Position numbers and translations under genes: made by a program. The notes below the pieces were generated by a model, which saw only the letters and a list, made by a program, of their open reading frames with translations, had not been told where the DNA came from and searched no databases. A DNA stretch of 63,764 nucleotides from Chloroflexota bacterium (GTDB taxonomy: Bacteria; Chloroflexota; Dormibacteria; Dormibacterales; Dormibacteraceae): contig VBEF01000018.1 of assembly GCA_005881275.1 (NCBI GenBank), positions 1 through 63,764 on the forward strand, read 5' to 3'. Of this stretch, positions 1 through 7,187 are shown in pieces; position 1 is the first letter of the stretch, and every line of letters begins with the position of its first letter.

Positions 1-2
1 AG

Positions 3-704
3 CCGGTCGAGGCGAACCTCAATGTGCCGGCCGAGGTGACATGGCTCGAGCCGATCCCGCTTCATCTCATCGCGCCAGAGCCAGACCCTGCGGAGGCCGC
101 GGTTCAAAACGAATCCATCCGCCTCGCCTTCGTCGCCGCGTTGCAGCACCTTCCGGCGCGGCAGCGCGCGGTGCTCATCCTGCGCGAGGTGCTGGACTGG
201 CAGGCGTCCGAGGTCGCCGAGCTGCTCGGAAGCTCGGTCGCGTCTGTCAACAGCGCGCTGCAGCGGGCGAGGGCAACGCTGGCGAACAACAGCGCCGGCG
301 GAACCGGCACCGCAAAGCCACTCAGCCGGCAGGATCGCGCGCTCCTCGAGCGATATGTCTCCGCTTTCGAGCGCTATGACATCACTGCGCTGACTTCCCT
401 GATCCGCGAAGACGCCACGCAGTCCATGCCGCCGTACGACATGTGGCTGAGCGGCCGGGAGGACATCTTCAAGTGGTGGTTTGGGCCCGGCATCGGATGC
501 CAGGGTTCGCGCGTTCGGGCGATCGAAAGCGCAAACGGAATGCCGACCTTTGCCCAGTGGAAGCCCAGCCCGAACGGGGGCTACGACGCGTGGGCCATCC
601 AGGTGCTCGAGCTGTCAGATGGGCGTATCGGGGAGTTCACGTTCTTCCTCGACACGGCCAGGCTCTTTCCACTGTTCGGGCTTCCGCTGCACCTCGACGC
701 GTAG
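3..704 (+). CDS. ECF sigma factor with C-terminal SnoaL-like domain, 5' end outside window
   Basis: The frame is open from the first bases of the window, so the N-terminus (sigma region 2) lies outside. What remains has sigma region 4, with the helix-turn-helix around LPARQRAVLILREVLDWQASEVAELLG, in pieces LPARQRAVLILREVL and ASEVAELLGSSVASVNSALQRA, followed by a linker and an NTF2/SnoaL-like fold (MPPYDMWLSGRED, then WKPSPNGGYDAWAIQV). That architecture matches the ECF family in which a fused SnoaL domain takes the regulatory role of an anti-sigma factor (SigX5/TIGR02960-like). It would direct RNA polymerase to stress or cell-surface promoters. Its last 90 bases overlap the convergent STAS gene. 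Family assignment is good; the target promoters cannot be read from here. Confidence 0.85.
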   Translation, partial: PVEANLNVPAEVTWLEPIPLHLIAPEPDPAEAAVQNESIRLAFVAALQHLPARQRAVLILREVLDWQASEVAELLGSSVASVNSALQRARATLANNSAGGTGTAKPLSRQDRALLERYVSAFERYDITALTSLIREDATQSMPPYDMWLSGREDIFKWWFGPGIGCQGSRVRAIESANGMPTFAQWKPSPNGGYDAWAIQVLELSDGRIGEFTFFLDTARLFPLFGLPLHLDA

Positions 705-881
705 GACGTCGCCAAGGCCGGCGAACTCGATCAGGGCCGTGAGCTCGTCGCCGGCCGACGTCAGCTGGAGGTCGCACCCCGAGCGCCGCACCCCGAGGTG
801 AATTCGCGCAATGTCATCTATCGCACCGAGATCCGGTCTTTTGATCCGAGCGCAATTCAGGTTGACCGTTCCGGTCGCCAT
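615..881 (-). CDS. STAS-domain protein (anti-sigma-factor-antagonist-like)
   Basis: A protein of 88 residues with the half-STAS pattern seen in many actinobacterial proteins: DLGAIDDIARIHLGVRRSGC, then LQLTSAGDELTALIEFAG and a tail with PEQWKEPGRVEEE. STAS domains bind anti-sigma kinases or act as phospho-switches in partner-switching pathways. Here the domain is short and I do not see the usual phosphorylatable serine in a DSSG-like motif, so it may be a non-phosphorylated variant. The ATG at 881 is the only normal start near it. The conserved C-terminal tail is encoded in the 90 bases shared with the convergent sigma gene. Partnership with that sigma factor is inferred from position only. 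Confidence 0.7.
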   Translation of the reverse strand: MATGTVNLNCARIKRPDLGAIDDIARIHLGVRRSGCDLQLTSAGDELTALIEFAGLGDVLRVEVQRKPEQWKEPGRVEEERELPDTPI

Positions 882-907
882 CGCAATGCAGACGGAATAG
901 CCGCCTC

Positions 908-936
908 AAACTCATCGGTTTGCAACCGATGAGTTT
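908..936. promoter_or_regulatory. Perfect 13-bp-arm inverted repeat, candidate repressor operator
   Basis: Arms AAACTCATCGGTT (908-920) and its exact complement (924-936) flank a TGC spacer. The site lies between the divergent STAS and MFS genes, 6 bases before the ATG at 942 and 27 before the ATG at 963. Size and symmetry resemble TetR-family operators. No regulator gene is adjacent, so the binding protein is unknown. It could also form an RNA hairpin, but there is no T-tract. Confidence 0.65.
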
Positions 937-962
937 TGCTGATGGTTGGTGTCTCAACAGGC

Positions 963-2399
963 ATGAAGAATTCACGCTGGATCTCGCTTCTTGTCCTCTG
1001 CACGGGTTTCCTGCTGATCGTCGTCGACATGACGATCGTCAACGTCGCGCTGCCGTCCATCCAGCGAGATCTCGGCTTCTCGCAGTCCGGCCTGGCGTGG
1101 GTCATCAATGCGTACCTGATCGCGTTTGGCGGCCTGCTTCTGCTTGCGGGCCGCCTCGGCGACCTGGTGGGACGCAAGCGCGTGTTCCTCGCGGGGCTCG
1201 CGCTGTTCACCGCCGCGTCGCTTTTATGCGGCCTGTCGTTCAGCCAGCCCATGCTGATCGCCGCCCGCTTCATCCAGGGCATCGGCGGCGCGGTCAGCTC
1301 CGCGGTGATCCTTGCCATGATCGTGACGTCGTTTCCGGAGCCGCTCGAGCGCGCTAAGGCCTTTGGCATCTTCAGCTTTGTGGCCTCGTCCGGCGCGGTG
1401 GTCGGCCTGATCGCCGGTGGGCTGATCACCCAGTCTGTGAGCTGGCACTGGATCTTCTTCGTCAACCTTCCGATCGGCATCGGGACGGCCCTCCTGGCCA
1501 TCCGGCTGCTCGAGAACGACAAAGGAATCGGCATCGGCCAGGGCGCCGACATCCTCGGCGCGCTCATGGTCACGGCCGCCCTGATGCTGGGTGTATACAC
1601 GATCGTCCAGACATCCGACTACGGGCTCTTCTCCCTCCGAACGGCGATCCTCGGCACCGTTGCGATCGCTTTGCTCGCCGCCTTCGTCGTTCGCCAGGCG
1701 CGGAGTAGCAACCCGATCCTGCCGCTCCGCCTGTTCCGCTCCCGCCAGGTCAGCGGCTCGAACCTGGTGCAGGCGCTGATGTCGACGTCCTTCCTCGGGT
1801 TCTTCTTTGTCTGCTCGCTCGACTTCCAGCGCGTGCAGGGCTACGGCCCCATGGAGATCGGCCTCGCCTTCCTCCCGGTGGCCGTCGTGATGGCGCTGTT
1901 CTCGATCCGGTTCTCGGCCCAGCTCATCGGCCGGTTCGGCGCGGGCCCGATGCTCGTGGCTGGCCAGACCGTGGCGCTGCTCGCGCTGGCGCTGATGGCG
2001 GTCGCGCCGACCCACGCCAACTACCTCGTCCACCTCCTGCTCCCGATGGCGCTGCTGGGGCTGGGTGGCGGGCTGACCTTTCCGGCATTGACGATGATCG
2101 CGATGGCGGACGTCGCGCCCAGCGATGCCGGCCTCGCGTCAGGCTTGCTCAACACAACCGGGCAGGTGGGCGGTGCCTTCGGCCTGGCGGTGCTGGCCAC
2201 GCTGGCCGGCGCACGCACGGTCGATATGGTCCATGGCGGAGCCGACACGGTTGCCGCGCTGGCGAGCGGCTACCACTTCGCGTGGCTGGTTGCCGCGGGC
2301 GTGGTCGTGGTCACGCTCGCTGTGGCCGCCTGGCTCCTGCGCGCGAAGCCCGTCGAGCATGCCGACGTGGCCGGTGCGGAGTGCGAGGCGGCGGCGTAA
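963..2399 (+). CDS. MFS multidrug exporter, DHA2 (EmrB/QacA-like) family
   Basis: A predicted 478-residue membrane protein with about 14 hydrophobic helices. Motif D1 of 14-TM exporters is visible (VVDMTIVNVALPSIQRDLG), as is motif A with GRLGDLVGRKRVF and motif C in helix 5 (SGAVVGLIAGG). Such proteins exchange protons for drugs or other amphipathic compounds across the inner membrane. The ATG at 963 (MKNSRW) was chosen because homologues begin just before the first helix and because upstream starts at 936 and 942 touch or abut the palindromic operator. It is followed 2 bases later by the RibD-like gene, so the two are probably cotranscribed and controlled by the palindrome. Confidence 0.9.
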   Translation: MKNSRWISLLVLCTGFLLIVVDMTIVNVALPSIQRDLGFSQSGLAWVINAYLIAFGGLLLLAGRLGDLVGRKRVFLAGLALFTAASLLCGLSFSQPMLIAARFIQGIGGAVSSAVILAMIVTSFPEPLERAKAFGIFSFVASSGAVVGLIAGGLITQSVSWHWIFFVNLPIGIGTALLAIRLLENDKGIGIGQGADILGALMVTAALMLGVYTIVQTSDYGLFSLRTAILGTVAIALLAAFVVRQARSSNPILPLRLFRSRQVSGSNLVQALMSTSFLGFFFVCSLDFQRVQGYGPMEIGLAFLPVAVVMALFSIRFSAQLIGRFGAGPMLVAGQTVALLALALMAVAPTHANYLVHLLLPMALLGLGGGLTFPALTMIAMADVAPSDAGLASGLLNTTGQVGGAFGLAVLATLAGARTVDMVHGGADTVAALASGYHFAWLVAAGVVVVTLAVAAWLLRAKPVEHADVAGAECEAAA

Positions 2400-2401
2400 C
2401 G

Positions 2402-2974
2402 ATGCGGAAGCTGTCGTCCTTCTTGATGGTGACCCTCGACGGCTACTTCGAGGGCGAGAAGCCGTGGGAGATCGACTGGCACAACGTCGACGACGAGTTC
2501 AACGACTTCGCGATCAAGCAGCTGGACGCAAGCGACGGCCTCATCTTCGGCCGCGCGACCTATGCCGGCATGGCCCAGTACTGGCCATCCGAGGAGGCCA
2601 TCAAGACGGACCCGATGGTGGCGGGGAGGATGAACAGCGCGCCCAAGTACGTGGTTTCGCGGACGCTCGATGAGCCCGAGCCGGAGTGGTCGAACACCCG
2701 GTTGCTGACGGATGTCGACGAGCTGGCCGCGCTGAAGCGGCAGCCTGGCAAAGAGCTCCTCGTTCTCGGTAGCTCGGTGCTGACGACCAGCCTCATGGAG
2801 CATGGTCTTCTGGACGAGCTGAGGATCATCATCAACCCGGTGCTCATCGGCGCGGGCAACTCGTTGTCCGGGACTGCGGGGCACCGGATTCCGTTGAGGC
2901 TGCTTTCCACCCGCGAGTTTCGGTCGGGCAACGTCCTGTTGACGTACGAACCGCAATCGCCCACGAAAAATTGA
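2402..2974 (+). CDS. Dihydrofolate-reductase-like (RibD C-terminal domain) protein
   Basis: A 190-residue protein starting MRKLSSFLMVTLDGYFEG, the typical opening of the RibD_C/DHFR-like family (YyaP/YwjB group). GLIFGRATYAGMAQYW and the nucleotide-binding loop ELLVLGSSVLTTSLMEHGLLDEL followed by NPVLIGAG, all visible as short blocks, fit an NAD(P)H-binding reductase fold. Its true substrate is not known for this subfamily; proximity to RibD or folate genes is lacking. It starts 2 bases after the exporter stop, so translation is probably coupled. A role in resistance or detoxification with the exporter is only a guess. Confidence 0.85.
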   Translation: MRKLSSFLMVTLDGYFEGEKPWEIDWHNVDDEFNDFAIKQLDASDGLIFGRATYAGMAQYWPSEEAIKTDPMVAGRMNSAPKYVVSRTLDEPEPEWSNTRLLTDVDELAALKRQPGKELLVLGSSVLTTSLMEHGLLDELRIIINPVLIGAGNSLSGTAGHRIPLRLLSTREFRSGNVLLTYEPQSPTKN

Positions 2975-3002
2975 CCACCACACCGCGAAATCCCCGCCCC
3001 TA

Positions 3003-3029
3003 TTGAATCGGACGGCGGCGTTCTAGACT
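3003..3029 (+). promoter_or_regulatory. Possible promoter (TTGAAT ... TAGACT)
   Basis: TTGAAT at 3003-3008 and TAGACT at 3024-3029 are separated by 15 bases, a short spacing, 17 bases before the ATG at 3047. The same TAGACT hexamer occurs at 4236-4241 before the paralogous gene, and TAGATT at 35677-35682 before another small membrane protein gene. The repetition of a TANNNT -10 element is what makes this worth noting; the -35 is weak. Confidence 0.35.
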
Positions 3030-3046
3030 GAACGCGGCGGGCCGTG

Positions 3047-4198
3047 ATGGACAGGACGGCGTGTTTCTTGGGAGCGCTTTCCCCGCGTGTGCGGCGCGCG
3101 ATCGGAATGATGCTGCTGGCGGTGATCGTGGTCGGCGCGACGGCTCTCTATTTCCTCCACCCCTGGCAGACGTCTCAACGAGCGATTGCGACCACGCAGG
3201 TCAAGCGCTCGTCCGCGGTCCCCGCGGGCAACTTTGCGCGCTACGAATTCCTGAACGCCTCTGTCGGATGGGCGGTTGAAATAGCGCCCGATTCGAGGAA
3301 CGCGGGACCGTACTGGATATTCAAGACGGTCGACGGTGCCAAGCACTGGCAGAAGGTCCTGTCCGGCCAGAGCACCTGGATAGGGACGACCGTCCAGTCC
3401 CTTCACTTTGTCGACGCGAGGAACGGATTCGTCGCCGGCGGCGATCCGCTCACCCTGCATCGGTCTACGGACGGAGGTGCGCGGTGGGCGCAGCTGGAGC
3501 TACCAATGCCAGACGCGCTGATCCTCAACTTCGTCGACTCTTCGCACGGCTGGCTTCTGGCGGGACCCAACGAGCCCAACCCTCGGATGAGGACGTATTC
3601 AACCGCGGATGGAGGCTCGACCTGGAACCGCCTGCCAGACGGACCGTCGGACGCTGTGTCCACAGCAACATTTCGTGGCCTGTCCGAGGGGTGGAGCGGG
3701 GCTTCGGGCACCGATAGGCCGCATGTGTATCTGAGCCTCGATGGTGGTGGGACGTGGGCGCGGCGCGACTTGCCTCTAGAGGCGGACCTGCCAGAAGCGG
3801 GGGTGGTGACGACGGTGCAGCTCCTGCCCGGCTCCGGCGTGGTGGCGTATGTCCTCGCGCAGGCGCAGGGTCCTCTCCACACCTACACCTCGTTTGACGA
3901 GGGAGCGACGTGGAGGCTCGTCACCACTCCCAGCGCAAGCGGAGCCAGCGGGGAGTATGTCTTCGAGGACGCGAGGCACTGGTGGATGTTCCAGGGCCTG
4001 GATTTCTTCAAGACAGCAGACAGCGGTCTGTCCTGGACCCTCGCCTCTCGCGGCGCGAGCACGGGCCCCAACCAGGTACAGGTGCTCGACGCGATGCATG
4101 CTTGGGGGCAGCTGGACGATGGCAATGGCGCGCAGCTCCTGTTCACGTCGGATGGCGGGTTTCACTGGCAACAGATGAACGTTCCGGTCGCGCAATAG
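3047..4198 (+). CDS. Membrane-anchored Ycf48/BNR-like beta-propeller protein, copy 1
   Basis: A 383-residue protein with an N-terminal cytoplasmic tail, one membrane anchor (AIGMMLLAVIVVGATALYF) and an extracytoplasmic part built from repeated blades such as YEFLNASVGWAVEI, SLHFVDARNGFVAGG, LNFVDSSHGWLLAGP and STADGGSTWNRL. These GW and D-G-G-x-T-W signatures are those of Ycf48-like and sialidase-type (BNR) propellers. Such propellers mostly serve as assembly or binding scaffolds; the active-site residues of sialidases are not evident. ATG at 3047 is preferred over the adjacent GTG at 3044 because the second copy begins at the matching residue. The two copies are adjacent, 65 bases apart. Function unknown. 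Confidence 0.75.
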   Translation: MDRTACFLGALSPRVRRAIGMMLLAVIVVGATALYFLHPWQTSQRAIATTQVKRSSAVPAGNFARYEFLNASVGWAVEIAPDSRNAGPYWIFKTVDGAKHWQKVLSGQSTWIGTTVQSLHFVDARNGFVAGGDPLTLHRSTDGGARWAQLELPMPDALILNFVDSSHGWLLAGPNEPNPRMRTYSTADGGSTWNRLPDGPSDAVSTATFRGLSEGWSGASGTDRPHVYLSLDGGGTWARRDLPLEADLPEAGVVTTVQLLPGSGVVAYVLAQAQGPLHTYTSFDEGATWRLVTTPSASGASGEYVFEDARHWWMFQGLDFFKTADSGLSWTLASRGASTGPNQVQVLDAMHAWGQLDDGNGAQLLFTSDGGFHWQQMNVPVAQ

Positions 4199-4263
4199 GC
4201 AAAGAGCAGCCGCACCGATGCGGTGCCACCCCGCATAGACTGGACCGGGCCAGGGTCTGGCAT

Positions 4264-5430
4264 ATGGAGAAGACGAGCTCGGTGTTGGCGGCGCTCTCTC
4301 CCCGGGCTCGGCGAGCCGTCGCCCTGATCGCGCTGGCCACGGTTGCGATTGCCGGAGCGTCCACCTATTACTTGCGACCCTGGGTGGTGCTGCGGGCGGC
4401 ATCGAACCCGGCCTCGATCCCAAGCCCACCAGCGCGCGAGCAGGGAGGCTGGGTCCAGTACACGTTCCTCAATGCGGCTCTCGGCTGGGCCATGGTTGTC
4501 TCGCCAGGGCCGGACCGAGACGTCGGAGCGTACGCAGTTCTGAAGACGGTTGACGGCGCAAAACATTGGGAAAAGCGATTCGAAGGTCGGAAGTCACTCC
4601 TCTCGGGCGCGAACCTGCAGTTCGTCGATCGAAGCACCGGTTTCGTCGCGGTGGGCGATCCACTCGAGCTGCACAGGACAAGGGACGGTGGTGAGCATTG
4701 GACCGCAATGGCGGTGCCCGAGCAGGCCCTCAGTGGCTTTGGCTTCCGTTTCGTAGATCCGTTGAACGGCTGGCTGTTCGCCGGTCCCGGGAACCAGGGC
4801 CCGCACCTTTTTGCAAGCCACGATGGGGGTGTGACCTGGGCTGAGCTGAACAGCCTCCCGGCGGACATTGGCTGGCCGGAATTCCGCAGCTCGCTCGAGG
4901 GCTGGGCAGGTTCCTCCGGCAGCGGCCTTCCGCACGTTTACAAGACCATCGATGGCGGCACGACCTGGGAGCGCCGCGACTTGCCCGACGCGCCCGAACT
5001 GGCTCAGGCGGATCAGGTGTCGACGTGGGTCACCTTGATCCCTCACGTCGGCGTGATCGTGGGCGCTTTCCCACAAGCTCCTGGTTCAGGGCGCCAATAC
5101 GGCTACAAGTCCCTTGACGAAAGGACCTGGACCCCGCTCGTTGGGCCGACCGGCTCGGACGGACGGACGGAGGACGTTCTAGGCAGCGTGTTCCAGGATG
5201 CCACCCACTGGTGGGTGGTGGAGGGTCCCGACCTCTACAAGACGGCCGACCGTGGTGACACCTGGTTCCACATCGACGCCCACCTGCCCGAGAACCTGTA
5301 CGTGATTCAGGTACTCGATTCGAGGCATGCCTGGGGCCAGACATTCAGCGGCCCGTCCAGCGGTGGCCTGGTTTTTACGGCTGACGGAGGCCTTCACTGG
5401 ACGATTGCAACCCCGCCCAGCCGCCAATAA
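4264..5430 (+). CDS. Membrane-anchored Ycf48/BNR-like beta-propeller protein, copy 2
   Basis: A 388-residue tandem paralogue of the preceding gene. The N-termini align without gaps (MDRTACFLGALSPRVRRA against MEKTSSVLAALSPRARRA), as do the anchors and the blades (FLNAALGWAMVVSPG, FVDPLNGWLFAGPG, FASHDGGVTWAEL, KTIDGGTTWERRDLP). The frame is open upstream of 4264, but the ATG there matches the paralogue start and follows a TAGACT hexamer at 4236. Like its neighbour it should sit on the outer face of the membrane and bind an unknown protein or glycan. The pair looks like a recent duplication that has diverged considerably in sequence. Confidence 0.75.
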   Translation: MEKTSSVLAALSPRARRAVALIALATVAIAGASTYYLRPWVVLRAASNPASIPSPPAREQGGWVQYTFLNAALGWAMVVSPGPDRDVGAYAVLKTVDGAKHWEKRFEGRKSLLSGANLQFVDRSTGFVAVGDPLELHRTRDGGEHWTAMAVPEQALSGFGFRFVDPLNGWLFAGPGNQGPHLFASHDGGVTWAELNSLPADIGWPEFRSSLEGWAGSSGSGLPHVYKTIDGGTTWERRDLPDAPELAQADQVSTWVTLIPHVGVIVGAFPQAPGSGRQYGYKSLDERTWTPLVGPTGSDGRTEDVLGSVFQDATHWWVVEGPDLYKTADRGDTWFHIDAHLPENLYVIQVLDSRHAWGQTFSGPSSGGLVFTADGGLHWTIATPPSRQ

Positions 5431-5439
5431 TGGCCGTGG

Positions 5440-6888
5440 GTGCGCTCGGCTAGGAAACAGGCATCGCTTTTCGACCTCAATGTCGAGAAGATCCTCGACC
5501 ACTGGGGCGTGGCCGAGGCGATCCGCGAGGTCATCGCGAACGCGCTCGACGAGCAGGCGCTCAGCGGCACTGCCGAACCACAGATCGTCAAGCGGCGCGA
5601 CGGCTGGCACGTCACGGACTTCGGCCGCGGGCTTCACTACCAGCACCTGACCCAGAACGAGAATCCCGAGAAGCGGCGCAAGTCCGCGCTTGTGGTTGGC
5701 AAATTCGGAGTCGGATTGAAGGATGCGCTTGCCACTTTCTATCGTCGCGGCATCGAGGTGAAGGTTCGTACCCCCCAGGCAGACATCACGCTGCGGCGGG
5801 CGGCGAAGAGCAACTTCGCCGATGTGAAGACGTTGCACGCGGCAATCTCACCGCCGTCCGAACCAAAGCGGCGCGGGACCGATTTCATCCTCAGCGGCCT
5901 ACCCGACGAGGACATGGCCGCGGCGCGGGATTACTTCCTGCGTTTCGCCGGCGATGAGGAGCTCGAGCGCACCGAATTCGGCACCATCCTGCAGCGGCGC
6001 CCTAACGAACCCGCGCGGATTTACGTCAAGGGCGTGCGCGTGGCGGTTGAGGAGCAGTTTCTCTTCTCTTACAACATCACCTCGACCACTGCTCAGCTGC
6101 AGCGCGCGCTAAATCGGGAGCGCACCAACGTCGGCCGCAGCGCCTATCAGGACCGGGTGAAAGCCATCCTGCTGAAGGCCACGTCGGACGTCATCGCGGA
6201 GCAGCTCGCGCAAGACCTGACCCGCATTCCCGCCGGCACGAACCACGACGAGATCCTCTGGCTCGATGTGCAGGAGCAAGCCGTCCGGATCCTGGCGACC
6301 AGGGGCAAAACTGTCTTCGTCACTTCGCAGCAGATGTTCACCATGGGGGCGACCATCATCGAAGCAAGGGCCGACGGCTACAAGGTGATCATGATTCCCG
6401 ACCGCTTGCTGGCGCGTCTCGGGAGCCTGCGCGACCTCAACGGCGACCCCATCCTCGACATCAGAGGTTTCATCCAGGTGTGGAACGCGTCCTTCACGTA
6501 CGACTTCATCGATGCCTCCAAGCTCAAGAAGGCGGAGCGGGAGACCTGGCGGATCCTACCCGAGCTGCTGCGCCTGGCCGGCGACCACGCGAAGCGCGTG
6601 AGGGAGATCCGGATCTCGAACACGATGCGGCTCGATGAGGGCGCTTACGAGACGGAGGGTGTCTGGGACTCGCCCAACATAGTGATCAAGCGGTCGGTGC
6701 TGGATTCACCGCGTCACTTCGCGCGTGTCGTCCTGCACGAGATCGCTCACGCGAGCTCGGGCGGCAATCACGGCAGCATTCCTTTCATGGCCGCCATCGA
6801 CGACCTGGCCGCAATCGGTGCGGTAGAAGCAGCTAACGCCGCTCCAGGTCGCGCTGGCGCTTCACCCAGTAGTCCAGGCGGTGCCTGA
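5440..6888 (+). CDS. GHKL (Hsp90/MutL-type) ATPase fused to a HExxH metallopeptidase-like domain
   Basis: A 482-residue protein. The N-terminal part has the ATP-binding motifs of GHKL ATPases: REVIANALDE (N-box, N34), TDFGRGL (G1, D60) and VGKFGVGLKDAL (G2, about 87-97). The middle, including RIYVKGVRVAVEE, resembles the domain that follows the ATPase in Hsp90/MutL-like proteins. Near the C-terminus VVLHEIAHASSGGNHG carries an HExxH zinc motif (H433, E434, H437) followed by HGSIPF, as in SprT-like and related peptidases. This suggests an ATP-driven clamp coupled to proteolysis, inferred from motifs. GTG at 5440 is the only start in the frame after the preceding stop. The last 56 bases overlap the convergent small gene. 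Not a family I can name. Confidence 0.7.
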   Translation: MRSARKQASLFDLNVEKILDHWGVAEAIREVIANALDEQALSGTAEPQIVKRRDGWHVTDFGRGLHYQHLTQNENPEKRRKSALVVGKFGVGLKDALATFYRRGIEVKVRTPQADITLRRAAKSNFADVKTLHAAISPPSEPKRRGTDFILSGLPDEDMAAARDYFLRFAGDEELERTEFGTILQRRPNEPARIYVKGVRVAVEEQFLFSYNITSTTAQLQRALNRERTNVGRSAYQDRVKAILLKATSDVIAEQLAQDLTRIPAGTNHDEILWLDVQEQAVRILATRGKTVFVTSQQMFTMGATIIEARADGYKVIMIPDRLLARLGSLRDLNGDPILDIRGFIQVWNASFTYDFIDASKLKKAERETWRILPELLRLAGDHAKRVREIRISNTMRLDEGAYETEGVWDSPNIVIKRSVLDSPRHFARVVLHEIAHASSGGNHGSIPFMAAIDDLAAIGAVEAANAAPGRAGASPSSPGGA

Positions 6889-7144
6889 ACCGTTCGACTT
6901 GCGTTGCCAGCACCGGCAGATTGGTCTGCTCGGCTTCTCTCTGCGCCTCGTTCGGCATCGTCGGGATCATTCGTGCGAGCACGTCGAAGAGCTGCTGCTC
7001 GAGGTTGACCAGATGCCGGTAGACCCCAGCCCAGTGCCGCGCGTCATCGAGCGACTGCGATTGCGGATCCTCTCCGACTATCGGTCGCTCGAGATCGGCG
7101 CCTTCCCATGCCGCCCCAGCAGCCTCCTCTTGATTGGAGGCCAT
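6833..7144 (-). CDS. Small helical protein of the signalling island (paralogue A)
   Basis: A 103-residue acidic, mostly helical protein. I do not recognise a named family. The C-terminal 65 residues align without gaps with the protein at 9762-10148: ARHWAGVYRHLVNLEQQL against ALHWATTYDDLIKFKHEL, and RFRHRLDYWVKR against RFELKRDYWKIR. The shared pattern HWA-x2-Y-x2-L ... RF ... DYW suggests a helical hairpin. ATG at 7144 gives MASNQEEA, with the N-terminal 35 residues low in complexity. It lies downstream of the Y-family polymerase gene on the same strand, 43 bases away, and overlaps the GHKL gene tail to tail. Confidence 0.65.
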   Translation of the reverse strand: MASNQEEAAGAAWEGADLERPIVGEDPQSQSLDDARHWAGVYRHLVNLEQQLFDVLARMIPTMPNEAQREAEQTNLPVLATQVERFRHRLDYWVKRQRDLERR

Positions 7145-7187
7145 ATCCCTATTGTGTTCCTTCTCCCCCAACAAGTCACTCCTTCCC

